Shown here one piece after another: positions 1 to 5,309 of a DNA stretch of 8,106 nucleotides (within the stretch, counting starts at the first letter, position 1; each line of letters opens with the position of its first letter). The stretch is from the NCBI GenBank assembly GCA_030681635.1, contig JAUXRT010000601.1:1-8106 (forward strand), written 5' to 3'. The position numbers were made by a program, and so were the translations under genes. The notes below the pieces were generated by a model. The model did not search any database. It worked only from the letters and a program-made list of their open reading frames with translations, and had not been told where the DNA came from. This DNA is from Reyranella sp. GTDB taxonomy: Bacteria; Pseudomonadota; Alphaproteobacteria; Reyranellales; Reyranellaceae.

Positions 1-1
1 G

Positions 2-790
2 CCGCAGTTCCAGCCCCCGCCCAACGCGCCGGACGGTCCGGCGACGCGCGACCGTCCTGCACCGCCGCCGCTCAGCATCGAGCAGGCGCTGAAAGGGTCC
101 CTCGACATCCGGCTCGCCTACATCCTCACCGGCGACAAGGAAGTCGACGACATCAGCAAGGCGGGTCTCGAAGGCCTGAGCGAGATCCTGCGCAACCGAA
201 CCTCGGTCGAGCCGGCCGACCCGGTGGGCCTCGACCTCGAACGCGACGAGCCCCGCCTCTATCCCTTCATCTACTGGCCGATCACCTCGACGCAGCCCGC
301 CCTGTCGCCGCGGGCCGCCGCGTCGCTCGACCGCTACCTCAGGACCGGCGGCATCATCTTCGTCGACACGCGCGATCAGCAGTTCAGCTTCGACCGCCAG
401 GCCGGCGGCAATCCCGACCTCAAGCGCCTTCTGGCCGGCGTCGAGACGCCGCCGCTGGTCGCCATGCCGCCGGACCACGTGCTGACACGGGCCTTCTATC
501 TGCTGTCGGACATGCCGGGGCGCTGGACGGGCGGCAAGATCTGGATCGAATCGGGCGGCGGCCGCGTCAACGACGGCGTCACCACCATCATCATCGGCGC
601 CAACGACTATGCCGGCGCCTGGGCCGTCGACCAGCGCGGCCGCGGCCTCATGCCCGTCACGCCGGGCGGCGAGACGCAGCGCGAGATGGCCTTCCGCGTC
701 GGCGTCAATCTCGTAATGCATGCGCTGACCGGCAACTACAAGGATGACCAGGTGCATCTGCCTGACATCATGCAAAGGCTCCGGCGATGA
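2..790 (+). CDS. DUF4159 domain-containing protein, C-terminal part (5' end outside window)
   Basis: The reading frame is open from base 2, so the start and the N-terminal part lie upstream; 262 codons are visible. The first ~25 visible residues are a Pro-rich linker. From about residue 28 the sequence reads as a DUF4159 domain: a conserved stretch leading to SLDIRLAYILTGDKEVD, then FIYWPI (89-94), LDRYLRTGGIIFVDTRD (109-125), and the closing block with GVNLVMHALTGNYK near the C-terminus. In alphaproteobacteria, proteins of this type usually carry an N-terminal BatA-like membrane region and total roughly 900 residues, and they sit after MoxR ATPase and DUF58 genes; that part is known context, not seen here. 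The domain has a GATase-like flavour and the visible part contains no cysteine, so catalysis is unlikely. Its stop overlaps the next start (ATGA), indicating translational coupling. Biochemical role unknown; envelope-stress or aerotolerance links are by analogy with Bat proteins only. Confidence 0.9.
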   Translation, partial: PQFQPPPNAPDGPATRDRPAPPPLSIEQALKGSLDIRLAYILTGDKEVDDISKAGLEGLSEILRNRTSVEPADPVGLDLERDEPRLYPFIYWPITSTQPALSPRAAASLDRYLRTGGIIFVDTRDQQFSFDRQAGGNPDLKRLLAGVETPPLVAMPPDHVLTRAFYLLSDMPGRWTGGKIWIESGGGRVNDGVTTIIIGANDYAGAWAVDQRGRGLMPVTPGGETQREMAFRVGVNLVMHALTGNYKDDQVHLPDIMQRLRR

Positions 791-2871
791 ACCCGACATC
801 GGCCGTCTCCGTCGCCTTCGATCCGCTGCTGCCGTGGCCGGTGCTGGCCGTGCTGGGCGGCGTCGGGCTGGTGCTGGTCCTGCTCGGCCTGCGCGCCGGC
901 GCGCGCGGCACGATCTGGCGGATGGGCTCGATCGCCGTCGTCCTCGCCGCACTCGCCAATCCCGCCCTGATCGAAGAACAGCGCAAGCCCATCGCCGACG
1001 TGGCACTGATCGTGGTCGACGACAGCGATTCGATGGCCATCGGCGAGCGTCGCCGGCAAGTCCAGACCGCGCGCGAGGCGCTGAAGCGCAAGCTTGGCCA
1101 GCAGGAGGGCCTCGAGATCCGCGAGGTCGTGCTGCCGCCAGCCCAGATCCAGCTCGGCAGCGAACGCCCGGGCGGTACGCGCCTGATCGAAACCATGCGC
1201 TCGGCGCTCGTCGAAGTGCCGCCGGAACGATTGGCGGGCGTCGTGCTGCTGACCGACGGCCAGGTCCACGACGTGCCGGTGGGCCTGCCGCCGGAACTGG
1301 GCGGCGCGCCGCTGCATGGGCTGATCGCCGGCAAGAAAAACGAGCGCGACCGGCTGATCGTGGTCGAGCAGTCACCGCGCTTCGGCGTGGTCGGCCGCGA
1401 GGTGACGACCAAGTTCCGAATCGAAGATCCGGCCGGCGGCACCGCGGCGATCACCTTGTCGGTCGGCGGCGACGTGGTGCGCCGCCTCGACGTGCCGGTC
1501 GGCCGCTCGATCGAGCTGCCGATCGTCGTCGGCAATCCCGGCGCCAATGTCGTGGAGATCGAGGTCGGCGCCGGACCGAGCGAACTCACGCTCGACAACA
1601 ACCGCGCCCTCTTCACCATCAACGGCGTGCGCGACCGGCTGCGCGTGCTGCTGGTGTCGGGCGAGCCCTATCAGGGCGAGCGGGCCTGGCGGAACCTGCT
1701 GAAGAGCGATCCCGCGGTCGACCTGATCCACTTCACCATCCTGCGCACGCCGCAGAAGGACGACTTCACGCCGGTGCGCGAGCTGTCGCTGATCGTCTTC
1801 CCGATGCGCGAGCTGTTCGAGCAGAAGCTCAAGGAATTCGATCTCATCATTTTCGACCGCTACGAGTCGGGGAACCTGATCACCCGCGAGTATTTCCGCA
1901 ACATCGCGGAATACGTGAAGAGCGGCGGCGCACTGCTGGTCTCGGTCGGGCCGGTGTTCGCCACCGCACGCTCGCTCTATCGCACGCCGCTGGGCGCCAT
2001 CCTGCCGGCGGCGCCCCTCGGCGAAGTACTGGAGACGCCGTTCAAGCCGAAAGTCAGCGAGATCGGCCAGCGCCATCCGGTCACCGCCAACCTGCCGCAG
2101 GCCGGCCAACCCGACAAGGAACCGGAATGGGGCCGCTGGTTCCGCCTCGTCGCCTCGCGCAGCGAGCGTGGCAACGTGGTCTTGTCGGGCGCCGAGGACA
2201 AGCCGCTGGTGGTTCTCGACCGCGTCGGCGAGGGCCGCGTGGCCCAGCTCATGTCGGATCACCTGTGGCTGTGGAACCGCGGCATCGACGGCGGCGGCCC
2301 GCAGCCCGAGCTGGTGCGCCGCGTCGCCCACTGGCTGATGAAGGAACCCGATCTCGAGGAAGAGGCGCTCAGGGCAACGGCGGTCGGCGGTCGCATCGAG
2401 GTAACGCGCCGCACGCTCGCCACGACATTCCCGCAGGTCACCATGACCTCACCCGACGGCAGCACCCGCACGCTGCCGCTCCGCCAGACGGCGCCCGGCC
2501 TCGGGGTCGGTATCGTCGACGTCGACAAGCCGGGTCTCTACCGCTTCGACGACGGCACGCTCCGCACCGTGGCGGCGGTCGGCAGCCCCGACCCGCTGGA
2601 ATTCTCCGACGTGCGCGCGACCGACGCCAAGCTGAAGCCGCTGGTCGAGGCCTCGGGCGGCGGCCTGCTGTGGCTGGTCGACCAGCCGGAGCCGGACATC
2701 CGCACCGTGCGGCCGGGCCGGGCCGCTGGCGGCTCGGACTGGATCGGGCTCCGCCGCAACGAGGGCTATACGGTGGCCGGTATCAACCAGCTGCCGCTGC
2801 TGCCTGGCATCCTGGTGGCGATCGCCTTCCTGATGGCCATCGGCAGCGCCTGGTGGCGCGAGGGCCGCTAG
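787..2871 (+). CDS. Membrane protein with VWA-like and pseudo-glutamine-amidotransferase domains
   Basis: This 694-residue protein starts at the ATG that overlaps the upstream stop by 4 nt, with AAAGG 8 nt before it. Two hydrophobic segments lie at about 15-36 and 46-61, and a third at about 668-689, so the large middle part probably faces the periplasm between membrane anchors. A VWA-like region follows the second helix: the MIDAS motif DxSxS is D78, S80, S82, and a TDG motif is at 156-158. Around 285-395 and 475-520 there is a glutamine-amidotransferase-like fold with the blocks LLVSGEPYQGE (288-298), FDLIIFDRYESG (351-362), GGALLVSVGP (380-389) and VAQLMSDHLWLWNRG (485-499). No cysteine occurs anywhere in the protein, so the class I nucleophile is absent and the fold is presumably structural or binding. 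Homologues are often annotated 'glutamine amidotransferase' or 'membrane protein' and sit beside DUF4159. I infer a metal-dependent adhesion or chaperone-like role in a MoxR/Bat-type complex; the substrate is unknown. Confidence 0.88.
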   Translation: MNPTSAVSVAFDPLLPWPVLAVLGGVGLVLVLLGLRAGARGTIWRMGSIAVVLAALANPALIEEQRKPIADVALIVVDDSDSMAIGERRRQVQTAREALKRKLGQQEGLEIREVVLPPAQIQLGSERPGGTRLIETMRSALVEVPPERLAGVVLLTDGQVHDVPVGLPPELGGAPLHGLIAGKKNERDRLIVVEQSPRFGVVGREVTTKFRIEDPAGGTAAITLSVGGDVVRRLDVPVGRSIELPIVVGNPGANVVEIEVGAGPSELTLDNNRALFTINGVRDRLRVLLVSGEPYQGERAWRNLLKSDPAVDLIHFTILRTPQKDDFTPVRELSLIVFPMRELFEQKLKEFDLIIFDRYESGNLITREYFRNIAEYVKSGGALLVSVGPVFATARSLYRTPLGAILPAAPLGEVLETPFKPKVSEIGQRHPVTANLPQAGQPDKEPEWGRWFRLVASRSERGNVVLSGAEDKPLVVLDRVGEGRVAQLMSDHLWLWNRGIDGGGPQPELVRRVAHWLMKEPDLEEEALRATAVGGRIEVTRRTLATTFPQVTMTSPDGSTRTLPLRQTAPGLGVGIVDVDKPGLYRFDDGTLRTVAAVGSPDPLEFSDVRATDAKLKPLVEASGGGLLWLVDQPEPDIRTVRPGRAAGGSDWIGLRRNEGYTVAGINQLPLLPGILVAIAFLMAIGSAWWREGR

Positions 2872-2888
2872 GGCGACCCCCAGCGGAT

Positions 2889-2916
2889 CGTTACCAGCCG
2901 GGCCGTTACCAACCGG
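2889..2916 (+). repeat. Short tandem direct repeat upstream of pirin gene (15-bp period)
   Basis: CGTTACCAGCCGG (2889-2901) recurs as CGTTACCAACCGG (2904-2916), 12 of 13 bases identical with a 15-bp period. It lies in the 98-bp gap before the pirin gene. It may be a pair of regulator half-sites or a slippage duplication; the sequence cannot decide between them. Confidence 0.6.
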
Positions 2917-2920
2917 AAAC

Positions 2921-2961
2921 TTGATCCCGTCCTTGGTGGCGCCATCTTGGGGGCCAAGAGG
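2921..2961 (+). promoter_or_regulatory. Candidate promoter and leader of the pirin gene
   Basis: No intrinsic terminator is visible after the preceding gene, so the pirin gene could be read through or have its own promoter. A weak match is TTGATC (2921-2926) with CATCTT (2943-2948) 16 nt later. The spacer ends in an 8-bp palindrome TGGCGCCA (2937-2944), a possible operator. The ribosome binding site AAGAGG (2956-2961) stands 8 nt before the ATG. The promoter call is tentative because the -10 match is poor (3 of 6); the ribosome binding site is convincing. Confidence 0.3.
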
Positions 2962-2969
2962 TAAACACC

Positions 2970-3686
2970 ATGATCGAACTCAGACCCTTCGAGAAACTCG
3001 GCAAGTCGGACCACGGCTGGCTGAACGCCAATTTCCATTTCAGCTTCGCCGAGTACCGCAACCCCGACCGCGTGCACTGGGGTGCTCTGCGGGTGTGGAA
3101 CAACGACCGCATCGCGCCGGACTCCGGCTTTCCGCCGCATCCCCATCGCGACATGGAGATCGTGACCTATGTCATCAAAGGCGCGATCACCCACCAGGAT
3201 CACCTCGGCAACGAGGGCCGCACCGAGGCGGGCCAGATCCAGGTGATGAGCGCGGGCAACGGCATCAAGCACGCCGAGTACAACCGCGAGGACGAGGAGA
3301 CCGAGCTGTTCCAGATCTGGATCCTGCCCAACAAGCAGGGGGTGCCGGCACGCTGGGAGACCGTCGATTTCCCGGCCGAGGCGCGCGACGGCAAGCTGAT
3401 GCCGCTGGCGTCGGGCCGCGGCCATGACGGAGCTATTCCGCTCTACGCTGACGGCGCACTTTTTGCCGGCACCCTGAAGGCGGGCCAGACGATCCGCCAG
3501 AAGCTCGACGGCAAGCCGGCCTATCTCGTGCCGGCCAAGGGCAAGATCGAGGTGCGCGGCGGTTCGGCCGCACCGGTCACCGCCAATGCCCGCGACGGCA
3601 TTGCCGTGGCCGACCAGGACGAGATCGAGATCACGGCAGTCGAGGATGCCGAGATTGTGCTGGTCGAAACCGATCGGTTGAACTGA
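2970..3686 (+). CDS. Pirin family protein (bicupin, metal-binding)
   Basis: This 238-residue protein has the normal length for bacterial pirins (YhhW/YhaK type). The N-terminal cupin shows the pirin signature, with the PHPHRDMEIVTYV block at 56-68 and the NGIKHAEYN block at 97-105. The four metal ligands expected from the human pirin and E. coli YhhW structures are all present: H57, H59, H101 and E103. The second cupin (about 150-238) is degenerate, as usual, and ends in a D/E-rich strand region. Some pirins have quercetin 2,3-dioxygenase activity and others act as transcriptional cofactors or redox sensors; a complete ligand set permits metal binding but does not choose between these. No signal peptide is seen, so it is cytoplasmic. 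The ATG at 2970 is backed by AAGAGG 8 nt upstream and by the standard family N-terminus. It stands alone, closed by the terminator at 3733-3766. Confidence 0.93.
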   Translation: MIELRPFEKLGKSDHGWLNANFHFSFAEYRNPDRVHWGALRVWNNDRIAPDSGFPPHPHRDMEIVTYVIKGAITHQDHLGNEGRTEAGQIQVMSAGNGIKHAEYNREDEETELFQIWILPNKQGVPARWETVDFPAEARDGKLMPLASGRGHDGAIPLYADGALFAGTLKAGQTIRQKLDGKPAYLVPAKGKIEVRGGSAAPVTANARDGIAVADQDEIEITAVEDAEIVLVETDRLN

Positions 3687-3695
3687 CGTCCCTTC

Positions 3696-3737
3696 CAATT
3701 GACGGCAAGGACCGGGCAATTGACGGTAAGGACCGGG
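3696..3737 (+). repeat. Two tandem copies of a 21-bp unit between pirin and SDR genes
   Basis: A 21-bp unit beginning CAATTGACGG and ending AAGGACCGGG occurs twice back to back (3696-3716 and 3717-3737), differing at one base (C3706 versus T3727). Each copy contains a TTGACG hexamer. The 21-bp period is two helical turns, so bound proteins would lie on the same DNA face. The end of the second copy forms part of the left arm of the downstream terminator. Confidence 0.8.
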
Positions 3738-3748
3738 CGGGCTTTTAT
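3720..3748 (+). promoter_or_regulatory. Candidate promoter of the SDR/exported-protein operon
   Basis: TTGACG (3720-3725) is followed after exactly 17 nt by TTTTAT (3743-3748), matching five and four positions of the sigma-70-type -35 and -10 hexamers. Transcription would start near 3755, giving a leader of about 23 nt that includes the GGGAGG ribosome binding site at 3767-3772. The -10 lies in the loop of the pirin terminator. The next gene is separated from upstream transcription by that terminator, so it needs a promoter and this is the only good spacing seen. Sequence match only. Confidence 0.45.
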
Positions 3749-3766
3749 CCCGCCCGGTTTTGTTTT
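3733..3766 (+). terminator. Rho-independent terminator of the pirin gene
   Basis: A perfect 9-bp GC-rich stem, CCGGGCGGG (3733-3741) pairing with CCCGCCCGG (3749-3757), closes a 7-nt loop CTTTTAT and is followed directly by TTTTGTTTT (3758-3766). It lies 46 nt after the pirin stop codon and ends only 11 nt before the next start codon. Confidence 0.93.
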
Positions 3767-3777
3767 GGGAGGGCGCC

Positions 3778-4551
3778 ATGGCCTACAAGGGCTTCGATCT
3801 GACGGGCAAGGTGTCGCTGATCACCGGCGGCAACGGCGGCATTGGCCTCGGCATGGCCGAAGCCCTGGCCGAAGCCGGCGCCGACGTCTGCATCTGGGGC
3901 ACCAACCCGGCCAAGAATGCCGCTGCTGCCGAGAAACTGAAGCGCTTCGACCGCAAGGTGCACACCCAGATCGTCGACGTCGGCGACGAGAAGCAGGTCG
4001 AAGCGGGCTTCGCCGAGACGGTCAAGGTCATGGGCCATGTCGACAACTGCGTCGCCAATTCCGGCGTTTCGGGTCGCGGCAAGGGGGCCATCCTCGAGAT
4101 GACCTACGAAGAATGGCGCCGGGTCATGCGGGTCAATCTCGACGGCGTCTTCTTCACTTTCCGAGCGGCCGCCAAGCACATGGCCGAGCGCGGCAAGGGC
4201 GGCTCGCTGGTCGCCATGGCCAGCACCGCGGCCATCGAGGGCGCGGCCCGCTCCAGCCACTACGGCGCCAGTAAGGGCGGCGTCACTGCGATGGTCCGCG
4301 CGCTCGCCGTCGAACTGGCGCGCTACAAGATCGCCGTCAATTCGATCCTGCCGGGCTGGATCGAGACCGAGATGACCGCCAATGCCTTCGGCAACGAGAA
4401 ATTCGCAGCCAACGTGATGCCGCGCATTCCGGAGCGCCGCTGGGGCGTCGGCGCCGACTTCGGCCCGATCGCGGTCTATCTGGCCAGCGATGCCACCGCC
4501 TATACGACGGGGCGCGACTTCGTTATCGATGGCGGCTATACGTTGTTCTAG
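3778..4551 (+). CDS. SDR family oxidoreductase (classical type)
   Basis: This 257-residue protein is the standard length for classical short-chain dehydrogenases/reductases. The Rossmann glycine motif is TGGNGGIG (16-23). The usual NAG motif is NSG (94-96). The catalytic residues are N120, S149, Y162 and K166 (YGASK), and the C-terminus has the typical TTGRDFVIDGGYTLF (243-257). The second beta strand ends in WGTNP (40-44) with no acidic residue, which argues against strict NAD preference and may favour NADP, though this is uncertain. The substrate cannot be read from sequence; the family acts on alcohols, sugars, ketones and acyl-ACPs. The ATG at 3778 is chosen because GGGAGG lies 5 nt before it and the family N-terminus begins there; the in-frame TTG at 3760 falls inside the terminator T-tract. 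A secreted-protein gene follows after 26 nt, probably in the same operon. Confidence 0.93.
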   Translation: MAYKGFDLTGKVSLITGGNGGIGLGMAEALAEAGADVCIWGTNPAKNAAAAEKLKRFDRKVHTQIVDVGDEKQVEAGFAETVKVMGHVDNCVANSGVSGRGKGAILEMTYEEWRRVMRVNLDGVFFTFRAAAKHMAERGKGGSLVAMASTAAIEGAARSSHYGASKGGVTAMVRALAVELARYKIAVNSILPGWIETEMTANAFGNEKFAANVMPRIPERRWGVGADFGPIAVYLASDATAYTTGRDFVIDGGYTLF

Positions 4552-4577
4552 TCTGCCGCACCTTGGGAGAGCCGGGA

Positions 4578-5096
4578 ATGTTCAGGAAAATTGCAGCTTG
4601 TTTCGTCGTCTCCATGGCGTTTGCCGCCTTGCCTGCCCTGGCACAGCCCGCCAAGCCGGCACCGGCCGCCGCCGCGCCGGCCGCCGAGGACAAGTATGTC
4701 GGCTACTATTATCCCAAGCCGACGACGGTCGAGAACTACGCCTCGCCGATGCAGACGATCCAGGGCGCCGAGCGGGCGCAGCGCGTGCAGTTCGTCACCG
4801 TGGTCTCGCAGGGCACGATCCAGTCCGCCTACCGCGTTCCCTATTCGGTGTTCGTCAAGGGCGACAAGGCCGAGAAACTGATCATCGTCGGCCTGCAGCC
4901 GGGCGAGTTGAATTCGATCTACCGCGTCCGGGCGATCCTCGCGAACATGACGACCATGTCGCGCCTGTCGCCGTTCTTCCAGGAGCGCACGGTGGCCGAG
5001 GACGCCAACTTCTACGACCTGCTGAAGATGCTGGGCTTCACCCAGCTCACCGCCACCGATGGCGAGAAGTTCGCCTATCAGGTGAACGTTAAGTAA
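4578..5096 (+). CDS. Small exported protein of unknown function
   Basis: A 172-residue protein with a clear Sec signal peptide: K4 and a hydrophobic core at about 5-20, then a probable AxA-type cleavage after LPALA (residue 22, next residue Q23). An Ala/Pro-rich spacer runs to about residue 36. The mature part has no cysteine, so it is neither a lipoprotein nor disulfide-bonded, and has blocks such as YYYPKPTTVENY (43-54), GDKAEKLIIVGLQPGELNSIYRVRAIL (95-121, given as landmarks K100 and Y115) and FYDLLKMLGFTQLT (145-158). From memory it resembles a conserved rhizobial/alphaproteobacterial family sometimes annotated as 'molybdopterin-guanine dinucleotide biosynthesis protein A'. That name is very doubtful for an exported protein without a nucleotide-binding motif. 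The start is the ATG at 4578 with GGGAG 8 nt upstream, not the TTG at 4563. It is the last gene before a hairpin array. Function unknown. Confidence 0.85.
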   Translation: MFRKIAACFVVSMAFAALPALAQPAKPAPAAAAPAAEDKYVGYYYPKPTTVENYASPMQTIQGAERAQRVQFVTVVSQGTIQSAYRVPYSVFVKGDKAEKLIIVGLQPGELNSIYRVRAILANMTTMSRLSPFFQERTVAEDANFYDLLKMLGFTQLTATDGEKFAYQVNVK

Positions 5097-5115
5097 GGGG
5101 CGTCGAAGACGCCCC
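5097..5115 (+). repeat. Hairpin 1 directly after the stop codon
   Basis: GGGGCGTC (5097-5104) pairs perfectly with GACGCCCC (5108-5115) around a GAA triloop. The stem starts at the base after the TAA stop of the exported-protein gene. No T-tract follows, so it may protect the mRNA end or assist Rho rather than terminate alone. Confidence 0.7.
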
Positions 5116-5126
5116 GGCGGGCGGCA

Positions 5127-5144
5127 GCGCTTGTAATCAAGCGC
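5127..5144 (+). repeat. Hairpin 2, TAAT loop
   Basis: GCGCTTG (5127-5133) pairs perfectly with CAAGCGC (5138-5144) around a TAAT loop. It resembles hairpin 3 in stem length, loop size and the TGTAA sequence at the loop entry. Confidence 0.65.
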
Positions 5145-5150
5145 GAGTAA

Positions 5151-5168
5151 GGCGCTGTAAGCAGCGCC
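5151..5168 (+). repeat. Hairpin 3, TAAG loop
   Basis: GGCGCTG (5151-5157) pairs perfectly with CAGCGCC (5162-5168) around a TAAG loop, 24 nt downstream of the equivalent point in hairpin 2. Confidence 0.65.
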
Positions 5169-5170
5169 GA

Positions 5171-5199
5171 CCCGCGCGATTGGAATGGCGCGGGGTTTT
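5171..5199 (+). terminator. Hairpin 4, probable Rho-independent terminator of SDR/exported-protein operon
   Basis: CCCGCGC (5171-5177) pairs with GCGCGGG (5188-5194). The 10-nt loop has a further ATT/AAT pairing possibility. GTTTT (5195-5199) follows. The T-run is short, so termination may be only moderate. It lies between convergent genes, about 75 nt after the upstream stop. Confidence 0.6.
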
Positions 5200-5274
5200 A
5201 GCATCGCCATTCTTTCTGCACGTTGCGGCGCCCGTGCTTCGGTCGCTGCGCTCCCTGCAGCACTACACGCCGCC

Positions 5275-5309
5275 AGGAAATCGCTAACGCAAGGCGTCAG
5301 CGATTTCCT
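5275..5309 (-). terminator. Long inverted repeat across the Rieske gene stop codon
   Basis: AGGAAATCGCT (5275-5285) is the exact reverse complement of 5299-5309, giving an 11-bp stem. Inside it, ACGC (5287-5290) can pair with GCGT (5294-5297) after one mismatch, leaving an AAG loop. On the minus strand the stem includes the last codons and the TAG stop of the oxygenase gene. No T-tract follows on that strand, so it is a stability or Rho-linked hairpin, or an attenuated terminator, rather than a textbook one. Confidence 0.5.

Noticed and set aside
768..2331. Long minus-strand open frames opposite the VWA-like gene (736-1317, 768-1622, 1372-2331)
   Set aside because: Low-complexity composition, no motifs, no ribosome binding sites of note; the plus-strand gene has convincing domains and operon context.
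744..2924. A 726-codon plus-strand open frame, longer than the real gene it overlaps
   Set aside because: It runs in another frame through the VWA/amidotransferase-like gene, is extremely Arg/Ala/Gly/Pro-rich and has no recognisable domain; it is a product of high GC content with few stops.
3760..3777. TTG start six codons upstream of the first SDR
   Set aside because: It lies in the terminator T-tract and would put the ribosome binding site inside the coding region; ATG 3778 fits the family and the GGGAGG spacing.
2868..3779. 303-codon minus-strand open frame opposite pirin
   Set aside because: It spans the pirin gene and crosses its terminator; composition is His/Asp/Arg/Leu-rich without a domain.
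4563..4577. TTG start five codons upstream of the exported protein
   Set aside because: It adds acidic residues before the signal peptide, and GGGAG would fall inside the gene; ATG 4578 gives a normal signal peptide.
5200..5274. Possible gene or promoter in the convergent gap
   Set aside because: Only shadow frames cross it; no ribosome binding site, promoter pair or RNA gene is visible. A GTGC/GCAC pairing at 5233-5262 is too weak to call.
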